Assembly: GCF_949987535.1 (NCBI RefSeq)
Contig: NW_026646030.1
Location: forward strand, 62,001 to 126,000
Source of the DNA: Balaenoptera acutorostrata
Lineage: Eukaryota > Chordata > Mammalia > Artiodactyla > Balaenopteridae
Length of the DNA stretch: 64,000 nucleotides
Reading direction: 5' to 3'
The translations under genes were made by a program, and so were the position numbers. The notes under the pieces were generated by a model, which searched no databases, was not told where the DNA came from, and worked only from the letters and a program-made list of their open reading frames with translations. Below are positions 36,939 through 51,004 of the stretch, piece after piece (the stretch's first letter is position 1; every line of letters starts with the position of its first letter).

Positions 36939-38697
36939 TAAATTACTTTTCAAAACCCGTGAAACAAAGACAGTGAAAGAGAGAGAAATTCTTACAAAAT
37001 TCGTTCAGGGGCTGTGATGCAAACTGGATTGACCATATCTAGACCCACAGCTGATTGAGACATAAGGGTGGACACTCTTGGGGCTGAGAGGTTCGGTGAG
37101 GTTGGGTGAGCCAACGCAGACCCTTTCAAGTAATACTGCATGGTACCCATCCCATGGGTCCCAAATCTCCAGGTTCAAGGGCATCTTCCTACATCGAAAA
37201 CAGGCATGAGAAACCCAGAAGATGGTACACCGTGTGATCGGGAAAAGTTTCTAAAACGCACCTCATTTCTCATCTCCTTTGCTCGCGTTCGCCATTCCAG
37301 CCGATTTACTAGCCATCTCCCTCCTTGGAGAATCAGCACCTTTAACCTCCTGTTCCGTACAGGTTGCAATTTGTCCTGAGGATGAACAAGAAGAGGGGGA
37401 ACCAATGAGAGACTAGCTCTAGGTGTTGGGACAGGCACAGGTCACTCTATTTTCCCATCAGGAAGAAGAATTAAGCACAAGCTCAGCCTGCCCCTCAGAA
37501 CCAGAAGAGGGCCTGAAGCAATCCTGCGCTTTTGCGGCCAGCTCCCAAAAAAGCGAGTTGAAAAATGGAGCTCAGGGGCACTGCAATTCACAGACCTGCA
37601 GAGTTTTAAATGATACCTCTCGTCCACAAATATATTAAGGGAAGGCAACGAAGAGGCTTTGAAAGCAAGGCAGAATTGCAGGAAACAGATTTCAGGAGGT
37701 AGATTCGAATCGCCTTGAAAGCATATGAAAAGCGGCAAAACGTGGACAATGATGCCCTTGGCCAAAAAGGGCATATGCGTTTTTTCCTGAATATATTCAG
37801 GAAAAAACGCATACGCCCTTTTTGGCCAACCAAGCAACCTGGAAAGGCAAATCAGCGCTCCAAAGAAGTCTCGCTTCCCAGCGGGCAAAAGGTCCATGCG
37901 GAAAAAAGTTTCCAAACCAGAAATGCAGGACCGGCCATGGAGAAATGGGAGCCTTGCTACGCTGATGGGCGGGATGTAAATTGCCAACAGCCACTCTGGA
38001 GAAGTGTACGGTGTGTCCTGAAACATCTGAAAAACACAGCTTGGAGAGCATAGGGCACTTCCACTCATGGGCGTATAAATTGGGAAAACTAAAAATCAGC
38101 AAGACACAGGCACCCCAAAGTTTAGGGCTGCTCTGTTGACAAGAACCCCCACTTCATTACACCTTAAATATCCTAGGAAAGAGAAAAATGGATAAAGAAG
38201 TTGTGGTCCTCATGTACAATGGAATATCACTCAGCCATGAAATCAACGTCATAAGGCTAGTAGCAGCACGATGAGTGGATTTAGGTACGACGATTTTAAG
38301 TGAAATAAGTCACACAGAAAAAGACACTTATCCTAAGATATCACTTAGAGAGGGAATGTAAAAACCGCTACACTTGAACTGAATTACAAAACAGAACAGA
38401 GTCACACGTATAGAAAACACACTATGGCTGCTGAACGGGAAAGGTGAGGTGGGGTGATACATAAAACAAGGGTTTCAAATTAGCTCAGATACCGTTCCAT
38501 AAACCCAATATGTAAGAGACAAGGCCTATTCCTTTTTCAGTGAACTGGACTCAACACCCCCTATTCACCGCACAAGAATATATCTGACTAGTAAGAATCT
38601 TCAAACCTATGTATTGATATCTCTCTGTAAGTGAGTCAAGGGGGTGTAAAGCGGCATAAACACAGCCGTGAAAAGCAGCTAAACCCCATTATAAAAA
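36939..38697 (+). repeat. Satellite monomer 22 (young domain)
   Basis: 1,759 bp; palindrome at 37,758-37,829 with one left-arm change (gggcatatgcg, a CpG to CpA change). Private: gctcgcgttcg, gcatatgaaaag, aaaaggtcc, aaagtttcc. Confidence 0.95.
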
Positions 38698-40456
38698 TAA
38701 ATTACTTTTCAAAACCCGTGAAACAAAGACAGTGAAAGAGAGAGAAATTCTTACAAAATTCGTTCAGGGGCTGTGATGCAACCTGGATTGACCATATCTA
38801 GACCCACAGCTGATTGAGACATAAGGGTGGACACTCTTGGGGCTGAGAGTTTTGGTGAGGTTGGGTGAGCCAACGCAGACCCTTTCAAGTAATACTGCAT
38901 GGTACCCATCCCATGGGTCCCAAATCTCCAGGTTCAAGGGCATCTTCGTACATCGAAAACAGGCATGAGAAACCTAGAAGATGGTACACCGTGTGATCGG
39001 GAAAGGTTTCTAAAACGCACCTCATTTCTCATCTCCTTTGCTCGGGTTCGCCATTCCAGCCGATTTACTAGCCATCTCCCCCCTTGGAGAATCAGCACCT
39101 TTAACCTCCTGTTCCGTACAGGTTGCAATTTGTCCTGAGGATGAACAAGAAGAGGGGGAACCAATGAGAGACTAGCTCTAGGTGTTGGGACAGGCACAGG
39201 TCACTCTATTTTCCCATCAGGAAGAAGAATTAAGCACAAGCTCAGCCTGCCCCTCAGAACCAGAAGAGGGCCTGAAGCAATCCTGCGCTTTTGCGGCCAG
39301 CTCCCAAAAAAGCGAGTTGAAAAATGGAGCTCAGGGGCACTGCAATTCACAAACCTGCAGAGTTTTAAATGATACCTCTCGTCCACAAATATATTAAGGG
39401 AAGGCAACGAAGAGGCTTTGAAAGCAAGGCAGAATTGCAGGAAACAGATTTCAGGAGGTAGATTCGAATCGCCTTGAAAGCACATGAAAAGCGGCAAAAC
39501 GTGGACAATGATGCCCTTGGCCAAAAAGGGCGTATGCGTTTTTTCCTGAATATATTCAGGAAAAAACGCATACGCCCTTTTTGGCCAACCAAGCAACCTG
39601 GAAAGGCAAATCAGCGCTCCAAAGAAGTCTGGCTTCCCAGCGGGCAAAAGTGCCATGCGGAAAAAAGTGTCCAAACCAGAAATGCAGGACGGGCCATGGA
39701 AAAATGGGAGCCTTGCTATGCTGATGGGCGGGATGTAAATTGCCAACAGCCACTCTGGAGAAGTGTACGGTGTGTCCTGAAACATCTGAAAAACACAGCT
39801 TGGAGAGCATAGGGCACTTCCACTCATGGGCGTATAAATTGGGAAAACTAAAAATCAGCAAGACACAGGCACCCCAAAGTTTAGGGCTGCTCTGTTGACA
39901 AGAACCCCCACTTCATTACACCTTAAATATCCTAGGAAAGAGAAAAATGGATAAAGAAGTTGTGGTCCTCATGTACAATGGAATATCACTCAGCCATGAA
40001 ATCAACGTCATAAGGCTAGTAGCAGCACGATGAGTGGATTTAGGTACGACGATTTTAAGTGAAATAAGTCACACAGAAAAAGACACTTATCCTAAGATAT
40101 CACTTAGAGAGGGAATGTAAAAACCGCTACACTTGAACTGAATTACAAAACAGAACAGAGTCACACGTTTAGAAAACACACTATGGCTGCTGAACGGGAA
40201 AGGTGAGGTGGGGTGATGCATAAAACAAGGGTTTCAAATTAGCTCAGATACCGTTCCATAAACCCAATATGTAAGAGACAAGGCCTATTTCTTTTTCAGT
40301 GAACTGGACTCAATACCCCCTATTCACCGCACAAGAATATATCTGACTAGTAAGAATCTTCAAACCTATGTATTGATATCTCTCTGTAAGTGAGTCAAGG
40401 GGGTGTAAAGCGGCATAAACACAGCCGTGAAAAGCAGCTAAACCCCATTATAAAAA
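38698..40456 (+). repeat. Satellite monomer 23 (young domain)
   Basis: 1,759 bp; perfect palindrome at 39,517-39,588. Last of the 13 units with exact period. Introduces gtctggcttcc and aaagtgcc, which recur in monomers 25, 26, 28 and 30. Confidence 0.95.
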
Positions 40457-42210
40457 TAAATTACTTTTCAAAACCCGTAAAACAAAGACAGTGAAAGAGA
40501 GAGAAATTCTTACAAAATTCGTTCAGGGGCTGTGATGCAACCTGGATTGACCATATCTAGACCCACAGCTGATTGAGACATAAGGGTGGACACTCTTGGG
40601 GCTGAGAGGTTCGGTGAGGTTGGGTGAGCCAACGCAGACCCTTTCAAGTAATACTGCATGGTACCCATCCCACGGGTCCCAAATCTCCAGGTTCAAGGGC
40701 ATCTTCCTACATCGAAAACAGGCATGAGAAACCCAGAAGATGGTACACCGTGTGATCGGGAAAGGTTTCTAAAACGCACCTCATTTCTCATCTCCTTTGG
40801 TCGGGTTCGCCATTCCAGCCGATTTACTAGCCATCTCCCTCCTTGGAGAATCAGCACCTTTAACCTCCTGTTCCGTACAGGTTGCAAATTGTCCTGAGGA
40901 TGACCGGGAAGAGGGGGAACCAATGAGAGACTAGCTCTAGGTGTTGGGACAGGCACAGGTCACTCTATTTTCCCATCAGGAAGAAGAATTAAGCACAAGC
41001 TCAGCCTGCCCCCCAGAACCAGAAGAGGGCCTGAAGCAATCCTGCGCTTTTGCGGCCAGCTCCCAAAAAAGCGAGTTGAAAAATGGAGCTCAGGGGCACT
41101 GCAATTCACAAACCTGCAGAGTTTTAAATGATACCTCTCGTCCACAAATATATTAAGGGAAGGCAACGAAGAGGCTTTGAAAGCAAGGCAGAATTGCAGG
41201 AAACAGATTTCAGGAGGTAGATTCGAATCGCCTTGAAAGCACATGAAAAGCGGCAAAACCTGGACAATGATGCCCTTGGCCAAAAAGGGCGTATGCGTTT
41301 TTTCCTGAATATATTCAGGAAAAAACGCATACGCCCTTTTTGGCCAACCAAGCAACCTGGAAAGGCAAATCAGCGCTCCAAAGAAGTCTCGCTTCCCAGC
41401 GGGCAAAAGGGCCATGCGGAAAAAAGTGTCCAAAGCAGAAATGCAGGATCGGCCATGGAGAAATGGGAGCCTTGCTACGCTGATGGGCGGGATGTAAATT
41501 GCCAACAGCCACTCGGGAGAAGTGTACGGTGTGTCCTGAAACATCTAAAAAACACAGCTTGGAGAGCATAGGGCACTTCCACTCATGGGCATATAAATTG
41601 GGAAAACTAAAAATCAGCCAGACACAGGCACCCCAAAGTTTAGGGCTGCTCTGTTGACAAGAACCCCCACTTCATTACACCTTAAATATCCTAGGAAAGA
41701 GAAAAATGGATAAAGAAGTTGTGGTCCTCATGTACAATGGAATATCACTCAGCCATGAAATCAACGTCATAAGGCTAGTAGCAACACGATGAGTGGATTT
41801 AGGTACGACGAATCTAAGTGAAATAAGTCACACAGAAAAAGACACTTATCGTAAGATATCACTTAGAGAGGGAATGTAAAAACCGCTACACTTGAACTGA
41901 ATTACAAAACAGAGTCACACGTTTAGAAAACACACTATGGCTGCGGAACGGGAAAGGTGAGGTGGGGTGATGCATAAAACAAGGGTTTCAAATTAGCTCC
42001 GATACCGTTCCATAAACCCAATATGTAGGAGACAACACCTATTCCTTTTTCAGTGAACTGGACTCAACACCCCCTATTCACCGCACAAGAATATATCTGA
42101 CTAGTAAGAATCTTCAAACCTATGTATTGATATCTCTCTGTAAGTGAGTCAAGGGGGTGTAAAGCGGCATAAACACAGCCGTGAAAAGCAGCTAAACCCC
42201 ATTATAAAAA
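40457..42210 (+). repeat. Satellite monomer 24 (young domain, 5-bp deletion)
   Basis: 1,754 bp; perfect palindrome at 41,276-41,347. Five bases are missing near 41,908-41,913 (aaaacagagtc for aaaacagaacagagtc). Its 5' half (cccacgggtcc, tttggtcggg, gcaaattgtcc, atgaccggg) recurs in monomer 27 and partly in 34. Confidence 0.95.
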
Positions 42211-43969
42211 TAAATTACTTTTCAAAACCCGTGAAACAAAGACAGTGAAAGAGAGAGAAATTCTTACAAAATTCGTTCAGGGGCTGTGATGCAACCTGGA
42301 TTGACCATATCTAGACCCACAGCTGATTGAGACATAAGGGTGGACACTCTTGGGGCTGAGAGGTTCGGTGAGGTTGGGTGAGCCAACGCAGACCCTTTCA
42401 AGTAATACTGCATGGTACCCATCCCATGGGTCCCAAATCTCCAGGTTCAAGGGCATCTTCCTACAACGAAAACAGGCATGAGAAACCCAGAAGATGGTAC
42501 ACCGTGTGATCGGGAAAGGTTAATAAAACGCACCTCATTTCTCATCTCCTTTGCTCGGGTTCGCCATTCCAGCCGATTTACTAGCCATCTACCTCCTTGG
42601 AGAATCAGCACCTTTAACCTCCTGTTCCGTACCGGTTGCAATTTGTCCTGAGGATGAACAAGAAGAGGGGGAACCAATGAGAGACTAGCTCTAGGTGTTG
42701 GGACAGGCACAGGTCACTCTATTTTCCCATCAGGAAGAAGAATTAAGCACAAGCTCAGCCTGCCCCTCAGAACCAGAAGAAGGCCTGAAGCAATCCTGTG
42801 CTTTTGCGGCCAGCTCCCAAAAAAGCGAGTTGAAAAATGGAGCTCAGGGGCACTGCAATTCACAAACCTGCAGAGTTTTAAATGATACCTCTCGTCCACA
42901 AATATATTAAGGGAAGGCAACGAAGAGGCTTTGAAAGCAAGGCAGAATTGCAGGAAACAGATTTCAGGAGGTAGATTCGAATCGCCTTGAAAGCACATGA
43001 AAAGCGGCAAAACGTGGACAATGATGCCCTTGGCCAAAAAGGGCGTATGCGTTTTTTCCTGAATATATTCAGGAAAAAACGCATACGCCCTTTTTGGCCA
43101 ACCAAGCAACCTGGAAAGGCAAATCAGCACTCCAACGAAGTCTGGCTTCCCAGCGGGCAAAAGTGCCATGCGGAAAAAAGTGTCCAAACCAGAAATGCAG
43201 AACCGGCAATGGAGAAATGGGAGCCTTGCTACGCTGATGGGCGGGATGTAAATTGCCAACAGCCACTCTGGAGAAGTGTACGGTGTGTCCTGAAACATCT
43301 GAAAAACACAGCTTGGAGAGCATAGGGCACTTCCACTCATGGGCGTATAAATTGGGAAAACTAAAAATCAGCAAGACACAGGCACCCCAAAGTTTAGGGC
43401 TGCTCTGTTGACAAGAACCCCCACTTCATTACACCTTAAATATCCTAGGAAAGAGAAAAATGGATAAAGAAGTTGTGGTCCTCATGTACAATGGAATATC
43501 ACTCAGCCATGAAATCAACGTCATAAGGCTAGTAGCAGCACGATGAGTGGATTTAGGTACGACGATTTTAAGTGAAATAAGTCACACAGAAAAAGACACT
43601 TATCCTAAGATATCACTTACAGAGGGAATGTAAAAACCGCTACACTTGAACTGAATTACAAAACAGAACAGAGTCACACGTTTAGAAAACACACTATGGC
43701 TGCTGAACGGGAAAGGTGAGGTGGGGTGATGCATAAAACAAGGGTTTCAAATTAGCTCAGATACCGTTCCATAAACCCAATATGTAAGAGACAAGGCCTA
43801 TTCCTTTTTAAGTGACCTGGACTCAACACCCCCTATTCACCGCACAAGAATATATCTGACTAGTAAGAATCTTCAAACCTATGTATTGATATCTCTCTGT
43901 AAGTGAGTCAAGGGGGTGTAAAGCGGCATAAACACAGCCGTGAAAAGCAGCTAAACCCCATTATAAAAA
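42211..43969 (+). repeat. Satellite monomer 25 (young domain)
   Basis: 1,759 bp; perfect palindrome at 43,030-43,101. Nearly the same as monomer 26 (ggttaataaaacg, catctacctcc, taccggttgc, gaagaaggcctg, atcagcactccaacg). Confidence 0.95.
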
Positions 43970-45728
43970 TAAATTACTTTTCAAAACCCGTGAAACAAAG
44001 ACAGTGAAAGAGAGAGAAATTCTTACAAAATTCGTTCAGGGGCTGTGATGCAACCTGGATTGACCATATCTAGACCCACAGCTGATTGAGACATAAGGGT
44101 GGACACTCTTGGGGCTGAGAGGTTCGGTGAGGTTGGGTGAGCCAACGCAGACCCTTTCAAGTAATACTGCAGGGTACCCATCCCATGGGTCCCAAATCTC
44201 CAGGTTCAAGGGCATCTTCCTACATCGAAAACAGGCATGAGAAACCCAGAAGATGGTACACCGTGTGATCGGGAAAGGTTAATAAAACGCACCTCATTTC
44301 TCATCTCCTTTGCTCGGGTTCACCATTCCAGCCGATTTACTAGCCATCTACCTCCTTGGAGAATCAGCACCTTTAACCTCCTGTTCCGTACCGGTTGCAA
44401 TTTGTCCTGAGGATGAACAAGAAGAGGGGGAACCAATGAGAGACTAGCTCTAGGTGTTGGGACAGGCACAGGTCACTCTATTTTCCCATCAGGAAGAAGA
44501 ATTAAGCACAAGCTCAGCCTGCCCCTCAGAACCAGAAGAAGGCCTGAAGCAATCCTGTGCTTTTGCGGCCAGCTCCCAAAAAAGCGAGTTGAAAAATGGA
44601 GCTCAGGGGCACTGCAATTCACAAACCTGCAGAGTTTTAAATGATACCTCTCGTCCACAAATATATTAAGGGAAGGCAACGAAGATGCTTTGAAAGCAAG
44701 GCAGAATTGCAGGAAACAGATTTCAGGAGGTAGATTCGAATCGCCTTGAAAGCACATGAAAAGCGGCAAAACGTGGACAATGATGCCCTTGGCCAAAAAG
44801 GGCGTATGCGTTTTTTCCTGAATATATTCAGGAAAAAACGCATACGCCCTTTTTGGCCAACCAAGCAACCTGGAAAGGCAAATCAGCACTCCAACGAAGT
44901 CTGGCTTCCCAGCGGGCAAAAGTGCCATGCGGAAAAAAGTGTCCAAACCAGAAATGCAGAACCGGCAATGGAGAAATGGGAGCCTTGCTACGCTGATGGG
45001 CGGGATGTAAATTGCCAACAGCCACTCTGGAGAAGTGTACGGTGTGTCCTGAAACATCTGAAAAACACAGCTTGGAGATCATAGGGCACTTCCACTCATG
45101 GGCGTATAAATTGGGAAAACTAAAAATCAGCAAGACACAGGCACCCCAAAGTTTAGGGCTGCTCTGTTGACAAGAACCCCCACTTCATTACACCTTAAAT
45201 ATCCTAGGAAAGAGAAAAATGGATAAAGAAGTTGTGGTCCTCATGTACAATGGAATATCACTCAGCCATGAAATCAACGTCATAAGGCTAGTAGCAGCAC
45301 GATGAGTGGATTTAGGTACGACGATTCTAAGTGAAATAAGTCACACAGAAAAAGACACTTATCCTAAGATATCACTTAGAGAGGGAATGTAAAAACCGCT
45401 ACACTTGAACTGAATTACAAAACAGAACAGAGTCACACGTTTAGAAAACACACTATGGCTGCTGAACGGGAAAGGTGAGGTGGGGTGATGCATAAAACAA
45501 GGGTTTCAAATTAGCTCAGATACCGTTCCATAAACCCAATATGTAAGAGACAAGGCCTATTCCTTTTTCAGTGACCTGGACTCAACACCCCCTATTCACC
45601 GCACAAGAATATATCTGACTAGTAAGAATCTTCAAACCTATGTATTGATATCTCTCTGTAAGTGAGTCAAGGGGGTGTAAAGCGGCATAAACACAGCCGT
45701 GAAAAGCAGCTAAACCCCATTATAAAAA
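43970..45728 (+). repeat. Satellite monomer 26 (young domain, tandem copy of 25)
   Basis: 1,759 bp; perfect palindrome at 44,789-44,860. Private: ctgcagggtacc, ggttcaccatt, gaagatgctttg and gagatcataggg. Confidence 0.95.
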
Positions 45729-47487
45729 TAAATTACTTTTCAAAACCCGTGAAACAAAGACAGTGAAAGAGAGAGAAATTCTTACAAAATTCGTTCAGGG
45801 GCTGTGATGCAACCTGGATTGACCATATCTAGACCCACAGCTGATTGAGACATAAGGGTGGACACTCTTGGGGCTGAGAGGTTCGGTGAGGTTGGGTGAG
45901 CCAACGCAGACCCTTTCAAGTAATACTGCATGGTACCCATCCCACGGGTCCCAAATCTCCAGGTTCAAGGGCATCTTCCTACATCGAAAACAGGCATGAG
46001 AAACCCAGAAGATGGTACACCGTGTGATCGGGAAAGGTTTCTAAAACGCACCTCATTTCTCATCTCCTTTGGTCGGGTTCGCCATTCCAGCCGATTTACT
46101 AGCCATCTCCCTCCTTGGAGAATCAGCACCTTTAACCTCCTGTTCCGTACAGGTTGCAAATTGTCCTGAGGATGACCGGGAAGAGGGGGAACCAATGAGA
46201 GACTAGCTCTAGGTGTTGGGACAGGCACAGGTCACTCTATTGTCCCATCAGGAAGAAGAATTAAGCACAAGCTCAGCCTGCCCCTCAGAACCAGAAGAGG
46301 GCCTGAAGCAATCCTGCGCTTTTGCGGCCAGCTCCCAAAAAAGCGAGTTGAAAAATGGAGCTCAGGGGCACTGCAATTCACAAACCTGCAGAGTTTTAAA
46401 TGATACCTCTCGTCCACAAATATATTAAGGGAAGGCAACGAAGAGGCTTTGAAAGCAAGGCAGAATTGCAGGAAACAGATTTCAGGAGGTAGATTCGAAT
46501 CGCCTTGAAAGCACATGAAAAGCGGCAAAACGTGGACAATGATGCCCTTGGCCAAAAAGGGCGTATGCGTTTTTTCCTGAATATATACAGGAAAAAACGC
46601 ATACGCCCTTTTTGGCCAACCAAGCAACCTGGAAAGGCAAATCAGTGCTACAAAGAAGTTTCGCTTCTCAGGGGGAAAAAGGGCCATGCGGAAAAAAGTG
46701 TCCAAACCAGAAATGCAGGACCGGCCATGGAGAAATGGGAGCCTTGCTACGCTGATGGGTGGGATATAAATTGCCAACAGCCACTCTGGAGAAGTGTACG
46801 GTGTGTCCTGAAACATCTGAAAAACACAGCTTGGAGAGCATAGGGCACTTCCACTCATGGGCGTATAAATTGGGAAAACTAAAAATCAGCAAGACACAGG
46901 CACCCCAAAGTTTAGGGCTGCTCTGTTGACAAGAACCCCCACTTCATTACACCTTAAATATCCTAGGAAAGAGAAAAATGGATAAAGAAGTTGTGGTCCT
47001 CATGTACAATGGAATATCACTCAGCCATGAAATCAACGTCATAAGGCTAGTAGCAGCACGATGAGTGGATTTAGGTACTACAATTCTAAGTGAAATAAGT
47101 CACACAGAAAAAGACACTTATCCTAAGATATCACTTAGAGAGGGAATGTAAAAACCGCTACACTTGAACTGAATTACAAAACAGAACAGAGTCACACGTT
47201 TAGAAAACACACTATGGCTGCTGAACGGGAAAGGTGAGGTGGGGTGATGCATAAAACAAGGGTTTCAAATTAGCTCAGGTACCGTTCCATAAACCCAATA
47301 TGTAAGAGACAAGGCCTATTCCTTTTTCAGTCACCTGGACTCAACACCCCCTATTCACCGCACAAGAATATATCTGACTAGTAAGAATCTTCAAACCTAT
47401 GTATTGATATCTCTCTGTAAGTGAGTCAAGGGGGTGTAAAGCGGCATAAACACAGCCGTGAAAAGCAGCTAAACCCCATTATAAAAA
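45729..47487 (+). repeat. Satellite monomer 27 (young domain, with an old-type patch)
   Basis: 1,759 bp; palindrome at 46,548-46,619 with one change in the right arm (atatatacagg). 5' half as monomer 24. Right after the palindrome a cluster of changes (gtgctacaaagaagttt, agggggaaaaaggg, gtgggatataaattg) partly matches monomers 1, 5 and 7 of the old domain. Confidence 0.95.
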
Positions 47488-49246
47488 TAAATTACTTTTC
47501 AAAACCCGTGAAACAAAGACAGTGAAAGAGAGAGAAATTCTTACAAAATTCGTTCAGGGGCTGTGATGCAACCTGGATTGACCATATCTAGACCCACAGC
47601 TGATTGAGACATAAGGGTGGACACTCTTGGGGCTGAGAGGTTCGGTGAGGTTGGGTGAGCCAACGCAGACCCTTTCAAGTAATACTGCATGGTACCCATC
47701 CCATGGGTCCCAAATCTCCAGGTTCAAGGGCATCTTCCTACATCGAAAACAGGCATGAGAAACCCAGAAGATGGTACACCGTGTGATCGGGAAAGGTTTC
47801 TAAAACGCACCTCATTTCTCATCTCCTTTGCTCGGGTTCGCCATTCCAGCCGATTTACTAGCCATGTCCCTCCTTGGAGAATCAGCACCTTTAACCTCCT
47901 GTTCCGTACAGGTTGCAATTTGTCCTGAGGATGAACAAGAAGAGGGGGAACCAATGAGAGATTAGCTCTAGGTGTTGGGACAGGCACAGGTCACTCTATT
48001 TTCCCATCAGGAAGAAGAATTAAGCACAAGCTCAGCCTGCCCCTCAGAACCAGAAGAGGGCCTGAAGCAATCCTGCGCTTTTGCGGCCAGCTCCCAAAAA
48101 AGCGAGTTGAAAAATGGAGCTCAGGGGCACTGCAATTCACAAACCTGCAGAGTTTTAAATGATACCTCTCGTCCACAAATATATTAAGGGAAGGCAACGA
48201 AGAGGCTTTGAAAGCAAGGCAGAATTGCAGGAAACAGATTTCAGGAGGTAGATTCGAATCGCCTTGAAAGCACATGAAAAGCGGCAAAACGTGGACAATG
48301 ATGCCCTTGGCCAAAAAGGGCGTATGCGTTTTTTCCTGAATATATTCAGGAAAAAACGCATACGCCCTTTTTGGCCAACCAAGCAACCTGGAAAGGCAAA
48401 TCAGCGCTCCAACGAAGTCTGGCTTCCCAGCGGGCAAAAGTGCCATGCGGAAAAAAGTGTCCAAACCAGAAATGCAGAACCGGCCATGGAGAAATGGGAG
48501 CCTTGCTACACTGATGGGCGGGATGTAAATTGCCAACAGCCACTCTGGAGAAGTGTACGGTGTGTCCTGAAACATCTGAAAAACACAGCTTGGAGAGCAT
48601 AGGGCACTTCCACTCATGGGCGTATAAATTGGGAAAACTAAAAATCAGCAAGACACAGGCACCCCAAAATTTAGGGCTGCTCTGTTGACAAGAACCCCCA
48701 CTTCATTACACCTTAAATATCCTAGGAAAGAGAAAAATGGATAAAGAAGTTGTGGTCCTCATGTACAATGGAATATCACTCAGCCATGAAATCAACGTCA
48801 TAAGGCTAGTAGCAGCACGATGAGTGGATTTAGGTACGACGATTCTAAGTGAAATAAGTCACACAGAAAAAGACACTTATCCTAAGATATCACTTAGAGA
48901 GGGAATGTAAAAACCGCTACACTTGAACTGAATTACAAAACAGAACAGAGTCACACGTTTAGAAAACACACTATGGCTGCTGAACGGGAAAGGTGAGGTG
49001 GGGTGATGCATAAAACAAGGGTTTCAAATTAGCTCAGATACCGTTCCATAAACCCAATATGTAAGAGACAAGGCCTATTCCTTTTTCAGTGACCTGGACT
49101 CAACACCCCCTATTCACCGCACAAGAATATATCTGACTAGTAAGAATCTTCAAACCTATGTATTGATATCTCTCTGTAAGTGAGTCAAGGGGGTGTAAAG
49201 CGGCATAAACACAGCCGTGAAAAGCAGCTAAACCCCATTATAAAAA
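47488..49246 (+). repeat. Satellite monomer 28 (young domain)
   Basis: 1,759 bp; perfect palindrome at 48,307-48,378. First of monomers 28-32, which share ccatgtccctcc. Private: gagattagctc, gctacactgatg. Confidence 0.95.
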
Positions 49247-51004
49247 TAAATTACTTTTCAAAACCCGTGAAACAAAGACAGTGAAAGAGAGAGAAATTCT
49301 TACAAAATTCGTTCAGGGGCTGTGATGCAACCTGGATTGACCATATCTAGACCCACAGCTGATTGAGACATAAGGGTGGACACTCTTGGGGCTGAGAGGT
49401 TCGGTGAGGTTGGGTGAGCCAACGCAGACCCTTTCAAGTAATACTGCATGGTACCCATCCCATGGGTCCCAAATCTCCAGGTTCAAGGGCATCTTCCTAC
49501 ATCGAAAACAGGCATGAGAAACCCAGAAGATGGTACACCGTGTGATCGGGAAAGGTTTCTAAAACGCACCTCATTTCTCATCTCCTTTGCTCGGGTTCGC
49601 CATTCCAGCCGATTTACTAGCCATGTCCCTCCTTGGAGAATCAGCACCTTTAACCTCCTGTTCCGTACAGGTTGCAATTTGTCCTGAGGATGAACGGGAA
49701 GAGGGGGAACCAATGAGAGACTAGCTCTAGGTGTTGGGACAGGCACAGTTCACTCTATTGTCCCATCAGGAAGAAGAATTAAGCACAAGCTCAGCCTGAC
49801 CCTCAGAACCAGAAGAGGGCCTGAAGCAATCCTGCGCTTTTGCGGCCAGCTCCCAAAAAAGCGAGTTGAAAATGGAGCTCAGGGGCACTGCAATTCACAA
49901 ACCTGCAGAGTTTTAAATGATACCTCTCGTCCACAAATATATTAAGGGAAGGCAACGAAGAGGCTTTGAAAGCAAGGCAGAATTGCAGGAAACAGATTTC
50001 AGGAGGTAGATTCGAATCGCCTTGAAAGCACATGAAAAGCGGCAAAACGTGGACAATGATGCCCTTGGCCAAAAAGGGCGTATGCGTTTTTTCCTGAATA
50101 TATTCAGGAAAAAACGCATACGCCCTTTTTGGCCAACCAAGCAACCTGGAAAGGCAAATCAGCGCTCCAAAGAAGTCTCGCTTCCCAGCGGGCAAAAGGG
50201 CCATGCGTAAAAAAGTGTCCAAACCAGAAATGCAGGACCGGCCATGGAGAAATGGGAGCCTTGCTACGCTGATGGGCGGGATGTAAATTGCCAACAGCCA
50301 CTCTGGAGAAGTGTACGGTGTGTCCTGAAACATCTGAAAAACACAGCTTGGAGAGCATAGGGCACTTCCACTCATGGGCGTATAAATTGGGAAAACTAAA
50401 AATCAGCAAGACACAGGCACCCCAAAGTTTAGGGCTGCTCTGTTGACAAGAACCCCCACTTCATTACACCTTAAATATCCTAGGAAAGAGAAAAATGGAT
50501 AAAGAAGTTGTGGTCCTCATGTACAATGGAATATCACTCAGCCATGAAATCAACGTCATAAGGCTAGTAGCAGCACGATGAGTGGATTTAGGTACGACGA
50601 TTCTAAGTGAAATAAGTCACACAGAAAAAGACACTTATCCTAAGATATCACTTAGAGAGGGAATGTAAAAACCGCTACACTTGAACTGAATTACAAAACA
50701 GAACAGAGTCACACGTTTAGAAAACACACTATGGCTGCTGAACGGGAAAGGTGAGGTGGGGTGATGCATAAAACAAGGGTTTCAAATTAGCTCAGATACC
50801 GTTCCATAAACCCAATATGTAAGAGACAAGGCCTATTCCTTTTTCAGTGACCTGGACTCAACACCCCCTATTCACCGCACAAGAATATATCTGACTAGTA
50901 AGAATCTTCAAACCTATGTATTGATATCTCTCTGTAAGTGAGTCAAGGGGGTGTAAAGCGGCATAAACACAGCCGTGAAAAGCAGCTAAACCCCATTATA
51001 AAAA
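49247..51004 (+). repeat. Satellite monomer 29 (young domain)
   Basis: 1,758 bp; perfect palindrome at 50,065-50,136. One A is lost in gttgaaaatggag near 49,868, a deletion shared with monomer 30. Private: cacagttcactc, cctgaccctc, catgcgtaaaaaag; the last makes a stop in the + strand frame. Confidence 0.95.

Noticed and set aside
17590..40456. The exact 1,759-bp period over 13 monomers as a sign of assembly collapse or artificial concatenation.
   Set aside because: Almost every unit carries its own private substitutions, so these are real distinct copies. Only the near-identical 16/17 pair and the 14-15/19-20 blocks need read-level checking.
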